Below are positions 43,347 through 55,120 of a stretch of DNA of 64,000 bases, one piece after another. The DNA is taken from the NCBI GenBank assembly GCA_945859605.1, contig OX243816.1, forward strand, positions 30,451,068 through 30,515,067, in the 5' to 3' direction. A model generated the notes under the pieces. The model had not been told where the DNA came from. It ran no database searches and saw only the letters and a list, made by a program, of their open reading frames with translations. Within the stretch, counting starts at the first letter, position 1; each line of letters begins with the position of its first letter. This DNA comes from Lumbricus rubellus. Lineage: Eukaryota > Annelida > Clitellata > Crassiclitellata > Lumbricidae. The translations under genes were made by a program, and so were the position numbers.

Positions 43347-46300
43347 GTATAGAATTCAACGTAATTTGTTTCTTATTGCAGTTTTTTCTTATCATCATCA
43401 GAAATTGAATTGTCGGAATTAATCATCGTAATCACCTGTGTTATACTGATAAATGAATTGAGCATCATCGTTTGGCATCGTTGATGATTCTGATCTAATG
43501 ATTTCTATAGCTCACTGTAATTGTCAGTGTTGTACAGTAACGAAGTAAAAGTAACGCGTTACTGTACTTAAGTAAAAGTTTGAGTACTTTGACATGTAAC
43601 GAAGTATCGAAAAAATGAAATACTTTTACTTTCAACGAAGTAACATTTTACCCATATTTCAGTACTTTTACTTCGTTACAATTTATGTGACACTCGTTAC
43701 AATGTTCGTTACTTCAAAGCGCTAATTAGCATATCGTTTCACTAAGCTAAGGCAACTTATTCAAATTTGCATGCCTAAAAATAGATTTTCGATGGGTGGT
43801 GCACGCTGGATGCACTGCCATTTCTGCAGCAGAACGACTCTTCAGCTGTGCATTGTGTTAACAATGAATCGGAAGTGTGCGTACTAGACCCAACGATAAG
43901 TGCCATTTCAAGAATTTAGTATTTTTGAAGGTTCATAATCGATTGAGTTAAGCTTGTAGAAAGACTCGGTACTTCTACTTTTTACTTAAAAAGTATTATT
44001 TGAAGGGGCTACTTTTTACTTTTACTTAAGTAAAATTTGTGATGAGTACTTTTACTTTTACTTAAGTAATTAAAATCCATTTTACTTTTACTTTTACTTA
44101 AGTACATTTGCCCGATACTTTCAACAACACTGGTAATTGTAATATTTACACAGGGATTCAACCGATGGTTGTTTCAGTTTTTAATCCTAGTTGAGAATTG
44201 TAATCAGTTGTCAAAGCATGGTAGAAATCAAATTGATCAAGGAGTGTCAGACTGTTATGGTATAGACCTACATGTATGTGAGTTGACAAGACGAGTCTTA
44301 TGTTTAGAACTGAGGAACTAAAGAAGCAACAAAATGCACAGACCGTGGCTGCGAATTCCACAACTTCGGACCAGCTGCCAAGAATTCATGTTACAACAAT
44401 GAGCTGTTCTCTGTACCAAGGAGAAATTAGCTGCTATAGTCATCTTGCTGAACACTATGGTTTCCACAGTGAGGCATTATAAACCTTAGCACAACAAATA
44501 AAATTCTGAGAATGTGGACCGATTTGCATGTTGCCTGAACATTGAACTTTTGTTACTACTGCCATACTGCTGTAGTAATATTTACAAAACCTTTTGAACT
44601 CCAGTGGTATACGCTAAATCCTTTGTGAGAACTTAACTACTGTACAGATGCATGCAAAGGTATGTACTGTATGTGTGTGTGTATGCATGTATGTGTTGTG
44701 TATCTGAGCACATATTGCCTTTGAAGAACCTCACAAAGGTGCTGACAACGTAAAGCTAATATGTGAATTGAATTGTATGTTACTGATGCCATTGTGTAAA
44801 CAGCATGAATGAATGAAATCCTTACATTGAAACAAATTTTTTGTCAAAGGTAAAAATTTGTACAACAACGAAGCAATTGCCATCAAATTGGTAATATTGG
44901 TTTTTTTGTTGATTTAAACTTATTTCAAACTTCTAATGTTAACTAGAATAAGACGTTTCAGTTTAATTTTATGTTACGTTCATATTCTTTTTGTTTTATG
45001 TTTTTGGTCTTTTGTCTGTTTTGTATTTAATTAAAATGTTACTTTTTCTGGTTTGAGCACACCGGCTGGCAGCAGTGGCCAGTGTGTAGTAAATTAGAGT
45101 TGTCTGTTTTGTGACAGGTTGAGTTTTTTCCCAACGTTTGCAAATTTCAACTTCTGAGGCAGACTCCCTATCATGACCTATGACAAGTTGTTTATTCTCC
45201 AATGTTCTTGAACAGAAATGAGTCCTTAAACAGATTCATAACTCTGCCACTGCGGTGCTTGGATAGTGCCAGTTCCTCAACGAACGAGGAGGGTGCCGCT
45301 AGTCAACTTTATTATGATACAGCATTGTTAGGCAGATACTACACACATTCATGCTTCTTCGGAAAGCTTGTCCAATTGTTAAAGTACTGCTCCACTTTCA
45401 AGGAAGTCACTTTCTGACAATTATTGTGAACCGCTAATTATTGAGTGATTTACTTAATGTAATGAAACAGTTTGATCATAATATTAAATGTGGTTTTTAA
45501 AATTATGTTTGAAAGGAAAGCATGGGTATTCGTGCTCCACAGCTTCCATCTGAGTTCCGCTTCTACAACACGCTTGGAAAGGCAGGTAGGTTTCTGCTTC
45601 TCTGTCTGCATTTTCTAAATTTTAAATTCATCTTCATCTGTGCTTTCAATTGCATCTCAAATTGTGGTTCTTATGGTTTTCTTAAGTTAATTTATATCTT
45701 AATGGATAGTTTAATTTGTACATTAATAAGTTGTATGATTACTTAATGTGCACACTTATGCATGTAGAGTATGAAATGTTCTTAATGTGTATTGCACTGG
45801 TCATAGAAATTGTCAGGTGCATTACATACATTCTTAAGAGGAATTATAAATGCGTCACTTTCAAATTATACTCTTCAACATGCATCACTCAATTGTTTTT
45901 TTACAAGATCAACTGCATTACAGAATGTTTATGCATAAGATTTTCTAATTATTATTGTATTTCTACTATTTACTTTAATAACGTATAATAACAATTTATT
46001 TTAATAGCGTATATTAACATAAATTCATAACTGAATTTTCCAAATTGCATACTTACAGAAAATTGCTTTGTCTTAGACTTAGAGTTTGTGAGTTGTGTTA
46101 TTTTAAATTCTTAATCTTTCAAGGCTTTGAGCATACTGGTTTAGCACTTCCAGCTTTGTAATGTTGAGAGTAGCAGTTTATTGTGCATGTTCTATTATAA
46201 TGTTCGCAAGAACTTTGGAAATGTTGATAGTTGCAATATATGATTTTCTTGAGTGTGCTTTCTTAAAATTTACTGTTTGCAGAAGGATTCCCGAAGGTTT

Positions 46301-49300
46301 TCCACTACGGTCCATGTTACAATTACAATGCCATTGTAATGGAACTTCTGGGACCATCTCTGGAAGATCTGTTCTATATGTGTGCTCGCCGCTTCTCTGT
46401 CAAGACTGTCACAATGATTGCCTTGCAGCTTGTAAGTGCTTTTGTGTGGCCTCAGTTCGGCTTATTTCCTAATTTATCTTAGTTAAACAACATAGTTGCA
46501 GGCCTATATGGTTGTATGTATTTTAATGCAAGACATCGAGTAGTTTGTAACTTTCGTATGATCTAATGATTAATCAGACTCCAACGTTTAACCACATGTC
46601 AGCAGCCATGTTTGACACTTTCTTCTCTGTCCTTTCGTTGATTATTTTAGATAACTAGATTTTTTCGCTCGATAATTTGGCAAACTTTGTTTATTACTGT
46701 TGCCAAGTATCGACGATACTGTCCAGAATAATTTTTTGTTTCACCATGAATTTGTTGGACACTTTTTGGACAGTGTTGGTTGTCTGTAGATTGAGGGAAA
46801 CAGGTTTCAAACCTTTAGTCCAGCCTCAGACCTACAGAACTGCTGACATCTGCATTAAAAACACCTGGTCTGATGGAGCATGGCTTAGAAAGCCCTGCCA
46901 CATGTCACAACTTTAATAATAATAATAATAATTACGACAATTTATATGGCACATTAGCACAGCCATGCCGTTACAAGGGTGCCTTGCAAAGCAGCTAACA
47001 TGAGGGTCGAGGGATAATCCCTAGCGAACAAGTTTGTTTTTAGAATGGATTTAAAAGAGTCCACTGAGCCGGTCGATCGATTAGCGAGAGTAAGTCTGTT
47101 CCATTAACAGCTGTAAATGATCTGCCTATACCCTAAATTTTTCTGAAGATTTTGGCCCAAAGGTTGCGACCTTTTTACAAAAGCGTAGCATCAGTTGGCC
47201 AGAAATTGGATAAAAATGTCAGCTTGGCATACATGTCCGTAACCACCAGCAATGGCATGTGTCAAAATACTTGACAGTTCTAAGTGGAAAGTCGAGTACA
47301 GGAGAAACCACGGTACATTTGAGTGTTTTGTGGAATCGTAGCACCTGTGTATAGTAGAATGTGATTGTTGCTAAATCAATTGAATAGAGACTAGAACACA
47401 GACTAGAATTACTCTGGATGGAGCTGGCAGGCTGAGTTTTAAAGTGGGTAGGAACGTACGTGTGGGAACAGTGTTCCCACTGCTCTTGAAATTCCTGGTT
47501 TGCGTTCCCACTGCTCACCATGCATGGAACGCTGGAAACAAAGGCGTTCCAATAAAACACTTCAGCATTCCCGCTGCTCATCCAGACCACTTTAACCACT
47601 GCTGGCAGGTGACAACGCCTGCTCCAGCTGAAGAATCTTGAATATTGTGATGTATGTATTTTTTTCTAGCTGGTTACCCATTTCTTCTATAGATCAAACG
47701 GATGGAGTTCATTCATTCCAAGCAGATAATCTATCGCGATGTCAAGCCGGACAATTTTCTTATCGGCCGAAAAGCAGGTTCAGAGTTCGATGTGATCCAC
47801 ATTGTCGACTTTGGCCTCGCCAGAGAGTACGTAACCGAAGATAAAAAGCATATTCCGTACAAAGAGCGTAAGAGCCTAACAGGAACGGCTCGCTACATGA
47901 GCATACGAACGCATCTTGGAATTGGTAAGGCTTCGTAACTCATCTTCAAAGCATTAGGGATGAAACTGTACCATGACCTTCAAATGCAAGGTATATATAT
48001 ATATAATATATATTTATATATACTCTGAACCTCAATGCAAAACAGTTATGGGCTCGCGTGCATTCCATGCCTCTGCACCAAGGGAATGGAATCGGCTTCC
48101 TCTCTCTGTTCGAAGCTCAATTTCACTTCCCTCTTTGAAAAAGCAGCTCAAAACTCACTCGTTGGCTTTCAAACACATCGATCTCTACTACGACGAACAT
48201 CTGACCCATCATACGAACTCACCAAAACTCCTCTTCCTCTGTAGCTACATGTATATCCCACAGGTCTTTCACTTCACACTAATACATTGCTTTTTCACAG
48301 CCTATTCTGATTCTTCCACTGTACCAGGGCTTCCTCATCTTTCCAGCTCTAAACATCAGCCAGTCTTCACAATTGCTGTTTTAGTTTGACAGAATTTACC
48401 GCGTGACAGTGTATTTAATAACGTAGGTGAAAATACAGTCATGCAATATTGACGTTCGCTGTTGTTCAGACCCGATGGAACATCTGAGCTGCTACTCCTG
48501 TTGCCAGTGTAGCTAGCGTATTCGTTTTTTAAACAGGTGACTATTTTGTCGTAATACGTTGTATTGAAAGTCCTGATCAGTTGCTGTACAGCACATTTTA
48601 TATACTAAGGTGATTGCTCATAGTTTAATTATAGCAGAACTTTTGATTTTCTATCATTGAAAAAAATTGTTTTTTTTAGAACAAAGTCGCCGTGATGATC
48701 TGGAAGCGATGGGAAACATGTTTATCTACTTCCTGCGTGGAAGTCTTCCGTGGCAGGGACTGCAGGCGGATGGATTGGTCGAACGGTATCGGAAGATTTG
48801 TGAGGTTAAGCAGAGCACGCCCGTCAGGGAACTGTGCGAGTCTTTACCAGGTGAATGTTGGGCATGGGTTCAAATCCCACTTCTGACACCATGTAACAGT
48901 AGTGTAATATGATGTGTTATTATGCGTTTATTACTACAAGCTAAAGTACATGATGTGTATATGATAGTAAGTCTAGGCACGGAAAGCCCGTATAGGTGTC
49001 CAGTCTGTAGAACCTAGCATTGGGATGTACTGCTGTGCATGGGTTTCTCAGTTGCCTTTGGTACACTCTTGTCATTAAGTGTTGAAGAATGTCTCTCTCG
49101 AAATAATGTCTGAACACTGATGCTGCTTCCATACTTGTATTTTTTGTGAGCACCCACCATGATAGGCAGCGTGGGAAGCCATCGGGATAAATTATTGGTT
49201 CTAGTGCAGATTGTATGTCTTCAGAACCATTCACAACCTCTGCTTTACTAATTATCAACTGAAAGTTCATCCTATATAGAACTGCCCTTTCCGAAGCTGC

Positions 49301-52300
49301 GAGATGGACTGCGGTTTTTGGAGCTTCTTCCAAAATTGGTTGATTTTTTCCAACAAAAATTCCAGGTGCATTATGGTGAGTTCAGGGACTTTAAGGCAGC
49401 ACTCTGGTTCCATCACATGAGTCTGGGTGTGAAATTGGCAAATACACAATGTGAGGACCTGGTTTTGTTGCAACTCATAATTTAAAACAAAGTCAATTCG
49501 TTTTAAATGAATATCTTGTATTAATCTTCTCGTTGTGTATCTTCACAGTCAAAACCAAGAACTAGCACAAGAGTGAGAGATATACTGTCTCCCTACTATA
49601 CATACAAGCTTTAACTGTCTACTGATACACTGTTACAAATTAAGCAGTAAGCACTGTCCTGACACACAATACACAGCGTAGAGCACAATAAAGGTTTTTG
49701 ATGCAATGGATATTTTGTTTATATTAAATGTAAGTAAAATGCAGTCTTGTGGATCTATTCTGATACATATCTTTTACTTTATTTTCTCTGGAAGAAAAGA
49801 ACTTGATGAAACTGTATGAAGAATCTTCTTCTTTAGAGGAGATTGCTTCCAAATTGATTTATAAATCCTAAAAAAACAATTTATTCGTAGTGTACCCACT
49901 CTACAATGTTTGCTTAAATTAGCGTGCTTTGAATGCTGTAGAATTTTGAGACTGCAATATCAATTAATTGATTAATACTAAGTATTACTGAAATGTGAAA
50001 TTTTTCTTTATTTCTGTTTTAAACATTTTAACACTTTAGTTGGCTATTTGTTAGCCTGAAATTTGGTTCATCATTGTTGTTATTATTTCTAATAATTTTT
50101 GTATTGCTAGTATTTTTATTAATGATATCCAATTATCCATCTATTATTTATCTAACACGGATTTATCAATTCACCTCAAAGTGTGGGAACTGGTAAAAGA
50201 TATTATATGAAAAGATGTAATGTGAGAAAGAAGAAGTCGATGATATATATTAGAAATATTCCTGAAAATGATTTTAAATTTCTTAGCACCTGGAGCTTCT
50301 TTAGCACTTTGTACCACGCTTAAGTTGTTGAGCTTGAATCCTGTTAAATGTTAGTATTTGTTGCATTCTTCATTCTTTAATCTTTAGTGACTGATTCTGG
50401 TTTTAGCGGAGTTTGCTACGTTCCTGAAATACTGTCGACGCCTGGACTTCGCGGAAGACCCCGACTACCCCTATATGACGAAGATATTCCAGGGCATCAT
50501 GGATGAGAACAAGTGGAAATGCGACTGGGACTTTGACTGGCACAAACTCGATATACTAGATGTACGTGCCTTTCTTCGGTAGCTAAGCTTTAAGCAATCT
50601 TTTCGAGAGATTAATTCGCTTTTTCAAAGGTAAAATAGGGTACTTTAGCTTTATGTTCAAATGGGCATCATGGGCTTAATTCTGGTAAGGTAATGGTGCT
50701 TAAAAAAGTTATGCAACTGAAACCTAGGCGTGCTAAGTGGAGATATGCAGATGCTGTGCTATCTCACATTGACTGGTGTCTCGTGTCCATCTAGTCTTCT
50801 CATCTTTGGCCATTGTAGTTTGGGCGATCTTTCTTGCATTTACATACTGGTACATTCGATAGTGCGACCTAGTGGCGGACCGATAACGCGTCCGGCCGTC
50901 CGCTCACGGAGCGGGAGGTTGCGGGTTCGACTCCCGGTAACGACCTTGGGCAAGTTGTTTACGCACACGTGCCTCTGTCACCAAGCAGAATAATTTGGTA
51001 CCGGCGTAAGCTGGGAAGTAAACAGCAAGTCCTGCGATACACTGGCCCCGTGTCCAGGACCTTGGGATTCGTCCATTGCTGGCTCAGGGCTATGGAAAAG
51101 GAGATGAGCGCCTCCCTATGTTCCTCATGGAACGGGATAGAACTTTTACCTTCGACTTTGTGTAGCAAACATTAAAAAACTGTCTTAATAAGCACTTGTG
51201 TAGATCTGATGGATATTATTATTAATAGGTGAAATTCTTTTGTAAGGTACTTAAAATACACTAGATTAAATGTCTTTTTCTACAAAGATACTTACAATTA
51301 CATGCATACATTTGTTCACATGTACAAACATTACGTGCAGTCATACATGTACATACATAAGTTAAGGTGAGGTATTTTAGCACAATGTTGTAAAATAGCT
51401 CACATGAAATCAAGAAGTGTACCGATGATGAGACAGCTTTTGAAACTGTCGCTCATTTCCAGCCACACAACTGGAGTTGAATCAAAGGTTGTTTTACACG
51501 CTTGGTTATGACAGCAGCTCATTTTTTCTACGCCTTCAAAGCCTTGCAATTCAAAATAAAAACTTAGAAGTTAGGAATTTAAAGGATTAATATGAAACTT
51601 TTGTAGACTGAAGTTAGCGATGAGGATCTGATCGCCACGGATCTTACAGGCGGCAAAAAGCATTCGTTGGGTGCCAAAGGAAGGATTTCAAAAACAACTT
51701 CCGGTGCCGCCAATACTGAACCAACGTCAAGTACAAAGTTACCTTTGTCAAGTATGGTCAATGCCCTTGATTTGGTATGCTAATTAATGACTTCTGAACT
51801 TTGTACTAAAACCGTATCACATAGAGTTAATATAATGCATAGAATGCCTTGTTTGTTTGTTTGTTTGTATGTATCTGCACACAGTATAGCGCCCCTTCAA
51901 GTGCTACTCAGAAGTGCTTCCGACTATAGCGCGGACACTCAATCGGAGTTTCATGCCGAAGCAGTGAGTAATTGCGAGTGAAGCACTTGCCCAAGGTCCC
52001 TATGCGGTGGCTTGAGGTGGCTACAAGGACGAGAACATACCCACTACACCACCGCACTCTGGTACTCGTTTATCTGGGCTAATGTGATGACTTCTGTAGT
52101 TCTGTCATCAGAGTCCATAAAGGATTGATCGATGGTTGCTTTAAGTGGTCAACCATGATTAAAAATATCATGATCTGTAGAAGTCTGATAAATGTCAGGG
52201 AAATGAGAAGTCAGGCTGCAGTTGATTAGCTAGTTGAAACGTATCAAGTCTCAATTATAGACCTGATAGACGAACGTTAATGCGCTGATGAAATGTATGA

Positions 52301-55120
52301 TGATGAGACAGTAAATACTTATGGTTCTGTCCAGCCAATGAGCCGAGCACTGTCCTCGTGCAACACACAAAGTAATCGAGACTACCCGTTGATCAAGAGC
52401 AATATTTTTTGCTAATAGGGATGAATTACAGCAAAGACTTGAATGTGATGCTTATATATATATATCTGTTGGTTTTAGCTGTACAAGTAAATGTAATATA
52501 TACAAAGGATTGACACATAAATTTCTTGTCTTTCTGCTTCTGCCAATTCTAAACTTTCTCGTAGAAGTCTGAGTTGTTTTTGTCCGACTTGTTAGCCAAT
52601 CAATCATGAATATAATTCTTTGTAAGTTTCTTGAGCAATAAGAACACATTGATTTTTTTCTCTGACTTCTATTCAGTTAGAATCATAAAAAATACTTGCG
52701 CTGTAAATCTCTCAGTCTCAGATATAGAGTATTGCATACATGCCTTCTGTGTGCATGTATGACATTTTGTTACATCACGCATACATACTAAATAAATGTA
52801 GTTATATTGGCTTGCCCTTTTTAAATCTTCATATGCAATACCAGATGAACTATATCAGGTTGGTGCATTGCACGTTTTCTATTGTAATGTATTGAATCAA
52901 ACTCGTCAAGTGATTTTAAAAGTTACGTGATCCACATAACTCCCGATATGCACAATTGCCGATCAGTCAGACCTGTACCACATATGATAAAAGATCTATT
53001 GCATCAGATCATTATGCCATATATGTGATAAAGATCAGACTGTTCTGCCACGATGAAGGGACTAATGCAGGGGTCTCAAACACGCGGCCCGCGGGCCGCA
53101 TGCGGCCCGTGGACCCGAATAATGCGGCCCGCGAGAGCCATCTGGTTTTTTATTTATTTTTTTATTGAAAGAAAGAAATTGGTTAAAAATCGAATTCTGC
53201 TTTTCTTTTTCGATTTGAACCAATGTTTAAACCCGTTTTCTTCTAATTTTTGCTCTGGATATTCAATCTGCAACAGCAGATATGCAGACAGAGTTATAGT
53301 GGGTCTTCAATGTAATACCATGCTGAAGTAGAAGTAAGCCTACAATGAGGTTGATATTTCGATATTCTACACTTTTCTACTACAAAAAATTCCTAAATAT
53401 GCACCTGCATAACTGCAACACGCTAATGGGGATATTAATTGGCACTGCCTACATAATAATTATTATGTGAACAGCCTTTTCATTAATTAATGAAGATTAA
53501 TAAATCTCAAATGACACGCCTGACAGTTAGGGGTGAATATGTGGAAGCTGTAGGCCTATTGCTCTGATTGCATCTCAAAAGATAAAACTAAACAATGATG
53601 TTCTCGTAGTTGGGAAACATTGTCAGATGACGTGTATCGCTAATCACACCTGATCACCTCTGACACTACTCACTATAATACTTTGGCATTTAAAGATTCT
53701 ACAAGTTTAGTTGTAGGTAGGCCTATTAGGCTTACTAAATGTGCTATTGATGCTCTTCATAGGCCCTATCTTCTAAATAAAGTGTATAGTACCATTATAA
53801 TTACACTGAAAGCATAATAATTATTTTTTGACTTAGGTTATTTTACAGGATTATATCGTTATTAGGCCTACAGCATTGTAACCCTCACCCCACATAAATA
53901 GTTTAACTTGCAAGACATAATTTTATGTTGCGGCCCGCGAGACACTGTCAATTTTCAAATTTGGCCCACACGATGACTTGAGTTTGAGACCCCTGGACTA
54001 ATGCATTGCACCTATATGCAATAAAGATTCTAATGCATAATATCATTGTGCCATGCTAAAGGTATGACGAATACTTCACTTTCTAGAAAGCGTCTTCACA
54101 CATAAGCAACGTGAAGTTGCAGACTGTTGTTGTTCAAGATCCACATCGTACCACTAGTGTAGAGACTCCTACCACCCCAGCGAAGAGCGATAAGCTGGAC
54201 GATGTTCACCATGAGGATTCCATCGAGATTCATTATGTAGGGTACGTATGAATCAAGGGATGTTCAGCATTCAGCTTTGTTCAAGAAACTGAATCAAAAG
54301 ATAAGATAAGAATGTTCTTTATTAGACCAATAATTGTTAACCTCATTTTGGTTTGCAGACATCGTTGTGGCATATGTAATTCATAGAATTGATTGAGATA
54401 GCTAGTCAAATGTTCAAAAAAACACATGATGGTAAATTTAGAAATTTTATTATATTTCATTCCTCTGTCACTTCTAAGGATGTTTCGCATACTGAATTCC
54501 GTTGCTTTTACTACTTAGAAAACTGTTTATATGGCATTTCTGCAAGTCTCTGTGTACGGCATACATCAGTGGTTCCCAACCTGTGACCCGCAGGCCAAAA
54601 GTGGCCCACCAGACCTAAAAAATGGCCCTCATCTCTCAAAGAATTAACAAAAATATATGAATAAATTGTCAATTTGAACAGGATTGAGCACGTTATTATT
54701 TTCTATTACTAATTATTTTATTTGACGTCTATAAATAACATCAAATATTCTAATTTGATTCAATGATAACAATTTTATACGCTTTTAGTTATTTAAATTT
54801 TAGTCTTGTGGCCCCATGATGTCCTCCAACTAAGAAAAAGTAAGGCAGCAGTGGTCCTTGACAGTGGTATAATTATAATGTACACAGCAGCCGTTCTGTT
54901 CAGAACGTTGTGGTCCATTGCAATCGGGGACCGTGAATGAAGAAATGTTTCATCCTAGCATGTAGGACTGTAGGTCAGTGTAGGATACATGATGGCAGAT
55001 TTACATTAGATTTACATTACATTACAATTGAAGTTTGCACGTCATGCTGTTACTTGTAGATGTTTATGTTGCAAGCGGAAGAAGATATTTCAGAAGATCG
55101 TGCCTGCAACGACGACGTGA
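43251..55120 (+). CDS. CSNK1G: casein kinase 1 gamma-like protein kinase, first exon not found
   Basis: Ser/Thr kinase of the CK1 family. The gamma members are membrane-anchored and phosphorylate targets such as the Wnt co-receptor LRP. Ten joined exons give 431 residues up to the stop. Seen: [20 protein letters not shown] and NFGEIRIG (P-loop, gamma-type lead-in), AIAIKL (catalytic lysine), [25 protein letters not shown] (catalytic loop), [17 protein letters not shown] and [12 protein letters not shown]. The C-terminus GCLCCKRKK resembles the palmitoylated cysteine-basic tail of CK1 gamma. Exons: 43251-43346, 44850-44890, 45516-45585, 46283-46431, 47693-47924, 48680-48850, 50407-50561, 51607-51774, 54087-54241, 55060-55120. 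It is divergent: the segment after the alpha-C lysine and the C-lobe differ from vertebrate gamma forms. The 5' exon with the start codon must end in phase 1; I could not identify it between 38252 and 43250, and it may be small. Confidence 0.92.
43525..44132. mobile_element. hAT-like non-autonomous transposon, 608 bp
   Basis: Ends CAGTGTTG / CAACACTG with a perfect 8-bp duplication GTAATTGT (43517-43524 and 44133-44140). The interior is rich in inverted acttttacttaagtaa motifs. In the intron after the P-loop exon. Confidence 0.9.
44850..44890 (+). CDS. CSNK1G: CK1 gamma-like exon b (catalytic lysine)
   Basis: A 41-base exon, GTCAAAG acceptor, coding [18 protein letters not shown] carries the ATP-binding lysine. 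The donor is TTG|GTAATA. It was found by eye from the phase requirement. Confidence 0.85.
45516..45585 (+). CDS. CSNK1G: CK1 gamma-like exon c (alpha-C)
   Basis: Acceptor TTTGAAAG, then [20 protein letters not shown] and GKAG. SEFRFY holds the alpha-C glutamate. Vertebrate CK1 gamma has LEYRFY here. Confidence 0.82.
46283..46431 (+). CDS. CSNK1G: CK1 gamma-like exon d (hinge)
   Basis: Codes [20 protein letters not shown] then [13 protein letters not shown]. Borders are TTTGCAG and CTT|GTAAGT. Confidence 0.9.
46915..47130 (-). repeat. probable interspersed repeat tail
   Basis: (AAT)n then acaatttatatggcac and a unique-looking GC-mixed block; it resembles a reversed LINE/SINE 3' end. Assigned only by texture. 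Confidence 0.3.
47693..47924 (+). CDS. CSNK1G: CK1 gamma-like exon e (catalytic and activation loops)
   Basis: Codes [31 protein letters not shown] and [19 protein letters not shown]. The acceptor is TTCTTCTATAG and the donor G|GTAAGG. Confidence 0.95.
48030..48260 (+). mobile_element. L2-like LINE 3' fragment
   Basis: Frame [20 protein letters not shown] and [17 protein letters not shown] matches the same C-terminal block. It lies in a CK1 gamma-like intron. Confidence 0.7.
48680..48850 (+). CDS. CSNK1G: CK1 gamma-like exon f (C-lobe)
   Basis: Codes [20 protein letters not shown] and [20 protein letters not shown]. The acceptor TTTTTTTAG is followed directly by the E-Q-S-R-R-D-D signature of CK1. 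Confidence 0.95.
48851..50406. other. intron without recognisable features
   Basis: CK1 gamma-like intron; short open frames only, without homology that I recognise. The 130-codon minus-strand frame at 48941-49333 shows no motif. Confidence 0.45.
50407..50561 (+). CDS. CSNK1G: CK1 gamma-like exon g (end of kinase domain)
   Basis: Codes [20 protein letters not shown] then [10 protein letters not shown] and an unusual W/D/K-rich end [14 protein letters not shown], unlike the FDYEYDW of vertebrate gamma forms although the W-D-F-D-W spacing recalls it. Confidence 0.88.
50865..51180 (+). mobile_element. tRNA-like SINE, second family
   Basis: tRNA-like head with TAGTGGCGGACCGATAACGC and B-box GGTTCGACTCCCGG, then the ACCTTGGGCAAGTTGTTTAC core common in SINEs. 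Unlike the other family, it has no GGCGCTATA tail. Confidence 0.65.
51607..51774 (+). CDS. CSNK1G: CK1 gamma-like exon h (variable tail)
   Basis: Open frame in phase 0 on both sides, Ser/Thr/Lys-rich ([20 protein letters not shown]). Low complexity and no domain. It is supported by acceptor CTTTTGTAG, donor TTG|GTATGC and frame continuity. Confidence 0.72.
51892..52058 (-). mobile_element. tRNA-derived SINE
   Basis: Same family: head GTGGTGTAGTGGGTATGTTC, core GGCATGAAACTCCGATTGAG and tail CACTTGAAGGGGCGCTATAC. A (GTTT)n run lies just beyond the tail. The B-box is partly deleted. Confidence 0.75.
53068..53995. mobile_element. hAT-like non-autonomous transposon, 928 bp
   Basis: Terminal inverted repeat CAGGGGTCTCAAAC / GTTTGAGACCCCTG, flanked by a perfect 8-bp direct repeat GACTAATG (53060-53067 and 53996-54003). 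Subterminal CGCGGCCCGC repeats are typical of hAT elements. No transposase frame. In a CK1 gamma-like intron. Confidence 0.92.
54087..54241 (+). CDS. CSNK1G: CK1 gamma-like exon i (variable tail)
   Basis: Open frame [20 protein letters not shown] then [20 protein letters not shown]. The acceptor CACTTTCTAG and donor GG|GTACGT give phase 2, which is the phase the last exon needs. Confidence 0.74.
54569..54850. mobile_element. hAT-like transposon fragment
   Basis: The left end CAGTGGTTCCCAACCTGTGA followed by cccgcaggcc matches the common hAT end type. No matching right end was found. Confidence 0.5.
55060..55120 (+). CDS. CSNK1G: CK1 gamma-like last exon (palmitoylation-type tail)
   Basis: Acceptor TTACTTGTAG, then [19 protein letters not shown] and TGA. 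The CLCC plus basic cluster is the lipid-anchoring end expected for CK1 gamma. It is too short for ordinary ORF calling. Confidence 0.8.

Noticed and set aside
50870..50942. Functional tRNA gene at the SINE head
   Set aside because: A and B boxes are present, but the acceptor stem does not pair and the sequence continues into a SINE body.
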